Below are positions 1-7,414 of a DNA stretch of 64,000 nucleotides, in pieces; the stretch's first letter is position 1; each line of letters begins with the position of its first letter. The translations under genes and the position numbers were made by a program. This stretch comes from Curtobacterium flaccumfaciens (GTDB lineage: Bacteria; Actinomycetota; Actinomycetes; Actinomycetales; Microbacteriaceae): positions 2,046,001 to 2,110,000 of the forward strand of contig CP121450.1 in the NCBI GenBank assembly GCA_029689965.1, written 5' to 3'. The notes beneath the pieces are model-generated. The model was not told the origin of the DNA, did no database searches, and was given only the letters and a program-made list of their open reading frames with translations.

Positions 1-1192
1 GCGGCGCTCGGGCCGGCTCGAACGTCGCCGTGAGCACGAGCTCGGGCGGGGTGCGCTCGGGCAGCTCGATCGAACCGTCGGAGCTGACGAGGCCGAGCGC
101 CCCGCGGAGCCTCGGCGTCCAGTCGGCGAGGAACTCCTCGACCTCGTCCTCCGGGACGGTGATGCGCGTGCCCTCGACGAGCATGCGGCGCTGGTCCTCG
201 GGGACGGGCCCGGGCGTGGGTGCGAACGTGACGTGGAACTCGGGGCTCTCGCGGAAGGCGTACACGCCGTGGTCGCCGATCATCCGGGCAGCCCCGTCGG
301 TCACCGGGCGCCCGTCGAGGACCGCGCTCGCGCCGATCACCAGCGCGCCGTCGCGTCGGGCGGCATCGAGCAGGACGCGGGCTTCGGTGCCGAGCACCGC
401 GCCGCCCGCGCGCTTCCCGGTGACGAACGCGATCCCGAGCCCGTGGGCCTGTGCGAGCAGCGGCCACAGCAGCGGGCTGCCGAAGTCGTCGAGGTGGATC
501 CAGTCGGCCTCGCCCGGCAGCCCCGCGAGCTGCCCCGCGCGGTGGAGCGCGGCGAACTGCAGGAACCAGCCGTGCTGCTCGGGCGAGAGCCCGAGCCGGT
601 TCAGCGAGTACGGGAGCGTGCCCCACGTCAGCTGGCCGCGCACCCAGTTGCCGGCGTCGCTGCGGGTCACCGGGCGGACGCCGATCCGGACGGACCGCGA
701 GGCCGTGGGCAGCGGTCGCCCGGCCGCCCGCGCGCGGGACGCGAGCCGGGCGGAGACCGCGTCACGCAACTCGAACTGCAGACCCATGGGGGTGCCCTGC
801 GGAGTGACCGTCTGCTCGTCGTCACCGGCGAGGCGGGCGAGGTCGTGCCTCCAGTCCGGAGGTGGCGGAGCCGGAGTGTCGGGACGTGGGCCGGCCGCCG
901 CGGCGAGGGCGCGCGCGTTGATCGTGAGGAGTGCGGCGGCGACGTGCTTGCACTCGCCGCCGATGGGGCAGCTGCACGTGCTGCGGACGGGGCGGACGAA
1001 GTCACCGCGGGCGTGCGTGGTCTCGACACGGAGCTCGTACGGGTCGGCGGCGGAGCCGGTGACCGTCGCGGTGACGGTGCCGTCGTCCTCGTGCCAGACG
1101 GCGTCGTCGACCAGGCCGGCGCGGACGAGGTCGCGGGCACGGCCGAAGGTCTGCGGCCCGACGAAGCGGATGACGTCGACGGCGTCGATCAT
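1..1192 (-). CDS. SWIM zinc-finger DEAD/DEAH (SNF2-type) helicase, N-terminal part
   Basis: The gene starts at an ATG at 1192 and stays open to the left edge, so about 397 N-terminal residues are visible and the helicase core lies outside the window. Around residues 77-90 there is a SWIM zinc finger (STCSCPIGGECKH, pattern CxC...CxH). After it comes the long linker region that precedes the SNF2 motor in actinobacterial SWIM-SNF2 proteins. The helicase assignment therefore rests on the family architecture and not on visible Walker motifs. SWIM fingers bind DNA or proteins, and such proteins are presumed chromatin or repair remodellers. The reading frame is intact throughout. A 120-base stretch of it (748-867) recurs as a relic at 3102-3220. 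Confidence 0.8.
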   Translation of the reverse strand, partial: MIDAVDVIRFVGPQTFGRARDLVRAGLVDDAVWHEDDGTVTATVTGSAADPYELRVETTHARGDFVRPVRSTCSCPIGGECKHVAAALLTINARALAAAAGPRPDTPAPPPPDWRHDLARLAGDDEQTVTPQGTPMGLQFELRDAVSARLASRARAAGRPLPTASRSVRIGVRPVTRSDAGNWVRGQLTWGTLPYSLNRLGLSPEQHGWFLQFAALHRAGQLAGLPGEADWIHLDDFGSPLLWPLLAQAHGLGIAFVTGKRAGGAVLGTEARVLLDAARRDGALVIGASAVLDGRPVTDGAARMIGDHGVYAFRESPEFHVTFAPTPGPVPEDQRRMLVEGTRITVPEDEVEEFLADWTPRLRGALGLVSSDGSIELPERTPPELVLTATFEPARAP

Positions 1193-1277
1193 CGGGGCGG
1201 CTGGCACGGGTCGAGTCTGCCAGGTGCCACCGACCTCCACCGGTCGGAGCCCGAGCCATACTGGGACGGTGACGACC

Positions 1278-1576
1278 ATGCGAGGCGAACTCCGATCGAC
1301 CGCCACCCGGGAGGCCGAGGGCAGCGGGACGACATCGAAGCGGCCCGGCAGGCAGCGATCGCTGCGCTCGACCTGGACGGCTTCGAGCTGCAGCAGATCA
1401 ACGCGGTCACGAGCAAGGCGACCGGCGAGACCACCGTCCGCGCGGTCGCCCGGGCGCGCGACACGAAGCCGCACGAGGCGACCGGCAGCAGCTACGAGGA
1501 CGCGCTCCGGGCGTTCCGCGAGTCGGTGCCCGACGGGTGGCAGGCGCAGAACATGCGCGAGGTCCGCGAGCGGTAG
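1278..1576 (+). CDS. Small conserved-looking protein of unknown function, probably frameshifted
   Basis: I do not recognise this protein. The C-terminal 80 or so residues have normal composition and coding-type codon use: a helix-rich segment containing AARQAAIAALDLDGFELQQ, then a segment ending in NMREVRER. The only plausible starts (GTG 1269 or ATG 1278) lie in a different frame, and one added base near 1322 would join them. The gene is divergent from the SWIM helicase and sits upstream of the BLUF gene. It may be a roughly 100-residue cytoplasmic protein. The start and the frame break are inferred. Confidence 0.5.
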
Positions 1577-1639
1577 GGCCGAGCGCTCCGTCCCGTTCTG
1601 GGGCGTCGCGGACGGACGCGACCGTGCAGGATCGACGGC

Positions 1640-2107
1640 ATGCTGCAGTCACTCGTCTACATGAGTTCGGCCACCGAGCAGTTCGACGACGACGCCCTCG
1701 AAGCGGTGTTGGCGCACGCGCGCGAGCGGAACACCGCCGACGGGCTCACCGGACTCCTCGTCCACCGCAACGGTCGGTTCATGCAGCTGCTCGAGGGGCC
1801 GTACGACGCGGTGCTCTCGACGTACCGGCGGATCCTCGGGGACGACCGGCACGAGGGGGTCCGCCTGCTCGCCGAGGAGTCCATCCACACGCGACGCTTC
1901 CCGGAGTGGTCGATGGCGTACGACCGGGACGCCGACGGTGCCTCGGTGCCGACCGGCTTCAGCGACTTCCTCGAGGCGGGGGACCGGAGCGCGGACCTGA
2001 GCCGGGCACGCGAGCTGCTGCGCTGGTTCCGGAACCACCCGATGGCGGACCCGACCGCGGCGAAGGGGAAGCACCGGCGCGACGCGTCGTCGGTGCGAGA
2101 CGGTTGA
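1640..2107 (+). CDS. Short BLUF-domain blue-light sensor protein
   Basis: This 155-residue protein is almost entirely one BLUF domain, the flavin-binding blue-light receptor fold. Every known photocycle position is present with the spacing of AppA: Tyr7 (LVYMSS), Asn31, Gln49 (FMQLLEG), Trp90 and Met92 (EWSMAY). The 24- and 18-residue intervals between Tyr, Asn and Gln match AppA exactly. The remaining C-terminal tail of about 45 residues is basic near its end (KGKHRRD) and carries no recognisable output domain. It is thus a short BLUF that must signal through a protein partner. The gene ends 4 bases before the convergent GH16 gene. The frame is intact. Confidence 0.95.
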   Translation: MLQSLVYMSSATEQFDDDALEAVLAHARERNTADGLTGLLVHRNGRFMQLLEGPYDAVLSTYRRILGDDRHEGVRLLAEESIHTRRFPEWSMAYDRDADGASVPTGFSDFLEAGDRSADLSRARELLRWFRNHPMADPTAAKGKHRRDASSVRDG

Positions 2108-2111
2108 CCCC

Positions 2112-2891
2112 TCAGGTCGCGTCCCAGGTCCTGACCCAGTCGATCATCAGGTGCCCGCTCGAGCCCCAGTCGCCGATCTGGAACATGTACCGGTGCGGTG
2201 TCGTGGGCACGTCGTGGGTCACCGACAGGACCAGCTCGCCGTCGAGGTAGTACCGCACGTACTTCCCCGGCACCCACTGCGTGGTGTACGTGTGCCAATC
2301 GCTCCAGGACACGTCCGCGGTGTACGACACCTTGTCCTGCTCGTGCCCTGGCGTCATCAGGTGGTGGAAGGCGTGGACCGGGCCGTCGAAGTTCCCCTCG
2401 GGGAAGTTGAGCTCGCCCTCGGACCAGTCGTCCGACGTCGGCCAGAGCATCACGGCGAGTCCGTTGTCGCCGCCGCCCGTGGCCCGGGCACGGATGCTGA
2501 ACGTGCCCCCGACGTGCGACCACGCGCCCGTCGGTGTGCCGAACGTGCCGGCGGCGCCGTGCTCGCCGTCCATCGCGACGTCCATGGAGCCGTCGTGGGC
2601 GCTGATCAGCTTCCCCGACCAGTACTTCCCGCCCATGCCGTCGGGGTAGGGCTGCCAGGACTGCGCGTAGGTCGCGGCGAACGGGCCTCCCGCGGCGGCG
2701 GGCGTGTCGAAGTCCTCCGAGAACGTCGGGGTGCCGAGGTCGGGCAGGGTCGGGACAGGGCTCGCTGACGGGGTCGGCACGGCACTCCCGGTGGGGTCGG
2801 GTTCGCCGGACTCGGCGGTGCTCACGGCGGTCAGGGTCAGCGCTGCGGAGAGCGCCGCGATCGTCGCGATCATGAGCATCCGTTTGACCAT
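2112..2891 (-). CDS. Secreted GH16-like beta-glucanase/lectin-fold protein
   Basis: The product is 259 residues with an N-terminal signal peptide (about residues 1-27). A Pro/Thr/Ser-rich linker (30-55) follows, then a concanavalin-A-like beta-sandwich of the GH16 type rich in Trp and Tyr. The catalytic strand reads WSEGELNFPEG (156-166). In GH16 this is normally ExDxxE. Here Glu160 (nucleophile) and Glu165 (acid/base) are kept, but the middle Asp is Asn162. GH16 enzymes cleave beta-1,3 or mixed-link glucans or galactans. The Asn may alter or reduce catalysis, so a binding role is possible. There is no cysteine for lipidation. The frame is intact. Confidence 0.85.
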   Translation of the reverse strand: MVKRMLMIATIAALSAALTLTAVSTAESGEPDPTGSAVPTPSASPVPTLPDLGTPTFSEDFDTPAAAGGPFAATYAQSWQPYPDGMGGKYWSGKLISAHDGSMDVAMDGEHGAAGTFGTPTGAWSHVGGTFSIRARATGGGDNGLAVMLWPTSDDWSEGELNFPEGNFDGPVHAFHHLMTPGHEQDKVSYTADVSWSDWHTYTTQWVPGKYVRYYLDGELVLSVTHDVPTTPHRYMFQIGDWGSSGHLMIDWVRTWDAT

Positions 2892-3269
2892 GGGGACCGC
2901 CGGCCGTCCTTCTCGTGCGTGGGAGTGTCACGAGGCTAGGCAGCCGGAGGCCGTGCTTCTGCCCCTGGACGGGGGCGTCCGCGTCAGTACTGGGAAGTGC
3001 GGTCGGACCCTGCGGGACACGTGCGGTTCCGCCACGACGCCGGTGCGGTCACCCGCACGCCCGTTGCGGCCCGTTGCGGTCCCTGCGGTCTCACGCAAGG
3101 CGGGCGGAGACCGCGTCACGCGACTCGAACTGCGGACCACGGGGGTGCCCTGCGGGGTGACCGCCTGCTGGTCGTCACCGGCGAGGCGGGCGAGGTCGTG
3201 CCTCCGGTCCGGAGGCGGGGTCCGACGCCGGGCGCGCACCGGCCCGAGGCGTAGCCGGTGCCGCGGCGA
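2892..3269. other. Intergenic region between GH16 and permease genes, containing a gene relic
   Basis: These 378 bases hold no intact gene. The left part is the probable promoter and leader of the GH16 gene. The right part contains a decayed copy of a piece of the SWIM-helicase gene (listed separately). A 103-codon open frame on the minus strand (2928-3239) runs through it but has no sensible start context and is explained by the relic. Confidence 0.6.
3102..3220 (-). pseudogene. Relic fragment of a SWIM-helicase gene
   Basis: This stretch matches 748-867 of the SWIM gene at roughly 110 of 120 positions with one single-base gap. In translation both contain RHDLARLAGDD followed by VTPQGTP. 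Homology stops abruptly at both ends, and the relic lacks the zinc finger and any start. It lies about 2.3 kb from the parent in the same orientation. This suggests a local duplication that was later deleted, or a paralogue that decayed. The identity was counted by eye. Confidence 0.75.
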
Positions 3270-4694
3270 TCAGCGGCCGACGGGCTTGCCGGTCGTCTCG
3301 GCGGTGGCCAGCTTGCTGTGGCGACGCGAGTACCCGAAGTACACGCCGAGGCCGATCGCGAACCAGACCGCGAACCGCACCCAGGTCTCCCACTGCAGGA
3401 ACGTCACGAGCCACAGCGACGCGATGACGCCGATGATGGGGACCACCGGCATGAACGGCAGCCGGAACTGGCGGTCGAGGTCGGGCTGCCGGTAGCGAAG
3501 CACGATGACCGCCGAGCAGACCACCACGAACGCGAGCAGGATGCCGATGTTCGTCAGCTCGGCGACCACCCCGATCGGCAGCAGGCCCGCGAGCACCGCC
3601 GACGCGATGCCCAGGATCCACGTCACCCGGGTCGGGACGTGACGCTTCGGGTCCGTCCTCGCGAACCACTTCGGCATGAGGCCGTCGCGGCTCATCGAGA
3701 ACCACACGCGGCTCGCACCGAGCATGAACGTCACGAGCACGGTGATGATGCCGACGATCGCCCCGATCGCGATGACGTTCGCGACGCCGCCGAGGCCGAC
3801 CGACGCGAACGCCGAGGAGAACCCCGAGGCGGGGTCGATGTCGGTGTACTCCTGCATCCCGGTCAGGACCAGCGTCGCCAGCACGTAGAGGATCATCGAG
3901 ATGCCGAGGGACAGCAGGATCGCCTTCGGCATGTGCTTGCGGGCGTCGGTCGACTCCTCGGCCGCCGTCGACATCGCGTCGTAGCCGAACACCGCGAAGA
4001 ACACCGTCGCGGCGCCCGTCATCACGCCGCCGAAGCCGAACGGGAAGTACGGCGAGTAGTTCGCGCTGTTGATGTGGAACACGCCGAGCACCACGATGAG
4101 CACGACGAGGCCGACCTTGATGCCGACGGCGACGAACTCGAACCTGGCGGTGCTGCGGATCCCTCGGGTGAGGACGAAGGCGGTGAGCAGGCAGAGGATG
4201 ATCGCGAACACGTCGATCACGTGGCCCTTGCCCGTCCCGGCGGCGCCGAGCATCCAGGCGGGCAGGTCGACGCCGAACTGGCCGACGAGGAACCCGACGT
4301 AGCCGGAGATCCCGATGGCGACCACCGCCACGATCGCGGTGTACTCGAGGAGCAGGTCCCAGCCGATGAACCACCCGACGATCTCGCCGAGGACCGCGTA
4401 GCCGTACGTGTACGCGCTGCCGGCCTTCGGGATGAGGCCGGCGAACTCCGCGTACGACAGGGCGGCGGCGGCGCTCGCGACACCGGCGACGAGGAAGCTG
4501 ATGAGGACGGCGGGGCCGGCGACGCCGTGCGCGACCGTGCCAGCGAGGGTGAAGATGCCCGCACCGATGATCCCGCCGATGCCGATCGCGGTGAGCTGCC
4601 AGAGGCCGAGGTGCCGCCGCAGGCCGCCCTCGCCCCCGGTCTCGTCGTCGATCGTGTCGATCGGCTTCCGTCGGAACAGGGTGCGTGTCGTCAT
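3270..4694 (-). CDS. APC-superfamily amino acid permease
   Basis: This is an integral membrane transporter of about 474 residues with some 12 hydrophobic segments. It belongs to the amino acid-polyamine-organocation group (cationic amino acid transporter/YfnA-like type). The first helix carries the hallmark GIGGIIGAGIFTLAG, the broken helix that binds the substrate carboxylate. It is followed by the conserved PKAGSAYTYGYAVLGE segment and FFAVFGYDAMSTAAEES in helix 6. I chose the ATG at 4694 (MTTRTLFRR) over the GTG seven codons upstream because it matches the usual start in this family. The substrate cannot be read from sequence. The frame is intact, and a 23-base tandem repeat lies upstream. 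Confidence 0.9.
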   Translation of the reverse strand: MTTRTLFRRKPIDTIDDETGGEGGLRRHLGLWQLTAIGIGGIIGAGIFTLAGTVAHGVAGPAVLISFLVAGVASAAAALSYAEFAGLIPKAGSAYTYGYAVLGEIVGWFIGWDLLLEYTAIVAVVAIGISGYVGFLVGQFGVDLPAWMLGAAGTGKGHVIDVFAIILCLLTAFVLTRGIRSTARFEFVAVGIKVGLVVLIVVLGVFHINSANYSPYFPFGFGGVMTGAATVFFAVFGYDAMSTAAEESTDARKHMPKAILLSLGISMILYVLATLVLTGMQEYTDIDPASGFSSAFASVGLGGVANVIAIGAIVGIITVLVTFMLGASRVWFSMSRDGLMPKWFARTDPKRHVPTRVTWILGIASAVLAGLLPIGVVAELTNIGILLAFVVVCSAVIVLRYRQPDLDRQFRLPFMPVVPIIGVIASLWLVTFLQWETWVRFAVWFAIGLGVYFGYSRRHSKLATAETTGKPVGR

Positions 4695-4749
4695 CGTCAC
4701 GCGCCCACTCTGCACCCTGCGGGCGCCGGGTGCCCGGCGGGTGGACGGG

Positions 4750-4818
4750 CGGCTGCCTGCGTCCGGGCCAGCGGGCTGCCTGCTTCCGGGTCAGCGGGCT
4801 GCCTGCTTCCGGGTCAGC
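4750..4818. repeat. Three tandem copies of a 23-base repeat
   Basis: Units lie at 4750-4772, 4773-4795 and 4796-4818. The core is GGCTGCCTGCTTCCGGGTCA; units 2 and 3 are identical and unit 1 differs at three positions. The array lies between the permease start and the next minus-strand gene, whose stop codon (4814-4816) falls inside the third unit. Confidence 0.9.
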
Positions 4819-5149
4819 GGTGCGCGTACGGCGACCAGAACGGCGGCGGGAACGCGCCACCGGTCACGATGACGAGCAGCTGCCACACCAGCATGACGAG
4901 ACCCAGCGCGCCCAGGACGATCCCGACCCAGGACCACACCCGAACGGCCCGTTGCCGACGTCGGGCGATCGCGAGCGCGCGCCAACCGCTCGCCACGCAC
5001 ACGACGCCGAACACCGCGCCCAGCGCGACGTGCTTCCCCATCGACGCGGCCGGCACGACGATCCCCATGAAGAACGCCACCGGGCCGAGGAGCACCGCGA
5101 TGGCTGCGGGAGCGGCGGGCGGCTCGTGGTCCCGCGACGCTGCTCCCAT
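4814..5149 (-). CDS. Small membrane protein of unknown function
   Basis: This 111-residue protein has three predicted membrane segments (about residues 14-36, 40-55 and 68-92) and the basic loop ARRRQRAVR between the second and third. I chose the ATG at 5149 (MGAASRDHEPP) because the sequence upstream in the same frame is made of repeat DNA. It resembles the many short DUF4190-style membrane proteins of actinobacteria, but I cannot place it in a family. Its last codons run into the 23-base repeat array, so its C-terminus varies with that array. The frame is intact. Confidence 0.65.
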   Translation of the reverse strand: MGAASRDHEPPAAPAAIAVLLGPVAFFMGIVVPAASMGKHVALGAVFGVVCVASGWRALAIARRRQRAVRVWSWVGIVLGALGLVMLVWQLLVIVTGGAFPPPFWSPYAHR

Positions 5150-5175
5150 GCGTCCGAACCTACATCTCCGGAGCG

Positions 5176-5237
5176 GTCCGGCGGGTGTCCGATCGGTGCA
5201 GTCGCGGTCCGGCGGATGTCCGATCGGTGCAGGCGCG
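5176..5237. repeat. Two tandem copies of a 31-base repeat in a divergent promoter region
   Basis: Units at 5176-5206 and 5207-5237 differ at two positions and contain TGTCCGATCGGTGCAG with the small palindrome CCGATCGG. They lie between two divergent membrane-protein genes (starts 5149 and 5272), where they could be regulatory or neutral. Confidence 0.85.
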
Positions 5238-5271
5238 GACCTCGGCGGCGCCGGACGAGCACGATGGTGGC

Positions 5272-5652
5272 ATGCGCTCTTTCCTCCGCGTCCTCCTCGG
5301 CCTCGCACTCGTCTTCGCCGGCACGAGCCACCTCACGTTCGCCCGACACGAGTTCCGCGCGCAGGTGCCCGAGTTCGTCCCGATCGACGAGGACACGACG
5401 GTCCTGGCCTCGGGCGTCGCGGAGATCGGCCTCGGCAGCGCGCTCGTGCTCGCGCCCCGCCGCACCCGCCGGTTCGTGGGGAACGTGGCGGCGCTCTTCT
5501 TCGTGGCGGTCTTCCCCGGCAACGTGTCGCAGTGGCTGAACCGTCGCGACGCGTTCGGTCTCGACTCGGACGTCAAGCGCATCGGCCGGCTCTTCGGGCA
5601 GCCCGTGCTGGTCGCCGCGGCGCTCTGGTCCACCCGCGGGCGGCGACGGTGA
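5272..5652 (+). CDS. DoxX-like small membrane protein
   Basis: This 126-residue protein has four hydrophobic segments and the pattern of the DoxX family: an opening helix RVLLGLALVFAGTSHLTF, the motif PEFVPID after it, and a second half with VFPGNVSQWLNR. DoxX-like proteins are quinone- or thiol-related membrane proteins of varied and mostly unproven function. I took the ATG at 5272. Its stop overlaps the GTG of the next gene (GTGA), so the two are probably translationally coupled. The frame is intact. Confidence 0.75.
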   Translation: MRSFLRVLLGLALVFAGTSHLTFARHEFRAQVPEFVPIDEDTTVLASGVAEIGLGSALVLAPRRTRRFVGNVAALFFVAVFPGNVSQWLNRRDAFGLDSDVKRIGRLFGQPVLVAAALWSTRGRRR

Positions 5653-6071
5653 AGGACGCGCCGGTCGCTGCGGATCCACTCGGGTCCGGTCCGGCGGCGT
5701 TCGGACGGGAGGCACGACACCCCCTGGCAGGTGGCCGTCGCGTCGCCGACGTGGTCGCCACGATCGCGCTGCTGGTCGTGCTGGCCACCGAGTCGGTGGT
5801 CGCCGGTGGCGGGATCGTGTTCCTCTCGCTCGCGTTCAGTTCGTGCGACGTTCCCGGCAACACCTGCAACGAGACGCTCGGCGGAGCGGTCGTGTACGTC
5901 GGACCGGTGCTCGTCGCGCTCGTCCTCGTCACGACGCTGGTCGTCTGCGTGCTGCGGCTGGTGCGGCGTCGGCTGTCGTGGCCGTTCGCGCTGGTGGGCA
6001 TCGCGGCGGTCGTGGCGGTGTTCTTCGGTGCGATCCTGCTGGTGGACAGCGCGATCACGCGCGGCATCTGA
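5649..6071 (+). CDS. Small membrane protein coupled to the DoxX-like gene
   Basis: This 140-residue protein of unknown family has about three or four membrane segments (residues 33-57, 72-95 and 106-128) and a polar N-terminus of about 30 residues. A pair of cysteines (CDVPGNTC) lies in the first external loop and could form a disulfide. I chose GTG 5649 because it overlaps the preceding TGA by four bases. The coupling suggests it works with, or is at least expressed with, the DoxX-like protein. The frame is intact. Confidence 0.65.
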   Translation: MKDAPVAADPLGSGPAAFGREARHPLAGGRRVADVVATIALLVVLATESVVAGGGIVFLSLAFSSCDVPGNTCNETLGGAVVYVGPVLVALVLVTTLVVCVLRLVRRRLSWPFALVGIAAVVAVFFGAILLVDSAITRGI

Positions 6072-6165
6072 GGGCACCCCTCCACAGGCGGCGGTCGACG
6101 GGCCTCGATCCACAGATCGGGGTCAGGGTCGCTCGGGGCGCTTCTCGGTCCGGGACGCTGGGGGC

Positions 6166-6671
6166 ATGCCAGACACCGACAAGCTCGACCGCCTCATCCG
6201 CACCGCAGTCCGTACCGACGACGACGTGATCGATCTCGTCACCGCCCTCGTCGAACGCCCGATGACCCGCCAGTGCTGGGTGCTGTTCCTCGACGAACGC
6301 GCCGTGCCGGTGTCGTTCATCATGCCGATCTCCGACCTTCCGTGGCAGCCGGACGAGCGCGTCGACGACTTCGCGGCATTGGTGGCGGACGTCGTCGTGC
6401 ACCTCGCTGCGGCCGAGGTCGTGCTCGTGTGGGAGCGCCCGGGGAGCCGCGGCTGTTTCCGGTCGACTGGGAGTGGGTCGATGCCTGCGCCTGTGCGTTC
6501 GAGGACCACGGGGTGCGGCTGCGAGCGCAGGTCGCCGTGCACACCGGTGGCGTCGCCATCGTGTCGCTCGACGACGTCGACGACGTCGACAGCGTCGACC
6601 AGCACGACGAGCCCGGTCCGTACGACGAGCCCGGTCGATACGACGACCGGCCGTTCGCCCTGGCGTCGTGA
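6166..6671 (+). CDS. Hypothetical protein with acidic C-terminus, one frame break
   Basis: The ATG at 6166 follows a GGGGG ribosome-binding stretch. The first 92 residues (MPDTDKLDRLI...) lead to VVLVWERPG, where the frame breaks near 6441 in a G run. Adding one G restores PRLFPVDWEWVDACACAF to a stop at 6671, giving about 168 residues. The protein is soluble and acidic and ends in a Asp/Glu/Tyr-rich low-complexity tail (repeats of DVD and DEPG). I do not recognise a family. The break fits a homopolymer sequencing error. Confidence 0.6.
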
Positions 6672-6679
6672 GGCCCCGC

Positions 6680-7298
6680 TCAGCCCTGCGGCGCCGCGTC
6701 CGGGACGGTCTGCCCGGTGAGCTCCTCGACGACGGCCTTCGCCTCCGGCCAGAACTTCGCGTAGTGGTCGGGTCCGAGTTGATCTGGACGGCGTGCGCCA
6801 GCTGCGTCGGCGTCATCGTCTTCCAGCCGGGGACCTTCACGAGCTTCGCGTAGAACATCGACGCCGCGGTGTACGGGTCCATCCGCTGCTCGTACGTGCC
6901 CCACGCGCCGTTGTCCCGCTGCTGGAACAGCCCGCGGCTGTCGGGGCCGGCGGCGTCACCGTGGTCGAGGTTCACCAGGCTGGACTCGCCGATCGCGGTC
7001 ATCACGCCGACGGCCTGCGTGTGCGGCCCGATGCCGAGCGCCTGTGCGGCCTCGATGACGGCGGCGGCGTTCACCAGGCGGTCCTGGCAGAAGCCGGCGA
7101 CCGGTCCTGCGGGGACGACGATGCCGCCGATCGTCTTCGTCGCGACGTCCGGGCACGTCGGGTCGGGTCCGCGGTGGCCGAGTTCGCCGCTCCGGCGAGG
7201 GAGTTCACGGCGATGACGATCACCACGACGACGCCGATGCCGATCGCGACGACGCCCGCGCCGAACACCGACGCGAGCGTGATGCCGACGCGGCGCAT
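6680..7298 (-). CDS. Membrane-anchored lysozyme-like (transglycosylase-type) protein
   Basis: The N-terminus is a single signal-anchor helix (GVVAIGIGVVVVIVIAV). After a short linker comes a lysozyme-fold domain: AVGVMTAIGESSLVNLDHGD with a probable catalytic Glu, SRGLFQQRDNGAWG, and FYAKLVKVPGW. This is the pattern of actinobacterial phage-lysozyme-like domains often found beside NlpC/P60 or M23 peptidases. It probably acts outside the membrane on peptidoglycan. Two frame breaks (near 7160 and 6775) interrupt the gene. Across both, conserved sequence continues (SATADPT to VATKTIGG, INSDP to DHYAKFWPEA), so I treat it as one gene of about 205 codons. Confidence 0.75.
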
Positions 7299-7414
7299 GG
7301 CGGGTCCTCTCGGGCGGGGCGGGTCAGGCGGAGCACGAAGAGGCTACGTGCGCCGCCTGGGAACCGCACCCGCCCGATCGGGGGTGCCGTCACCCGAGCC
7401 GGCACCGGGCGCGC

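Noticed and set aside
30-1664. A 544-codon plus-strand open frame over the SWIM gene
   Set aside because: Arg/Ser/Pro-rich shadow of the minus-strand helicase, whose translation contains a real SWIM zinc finger.
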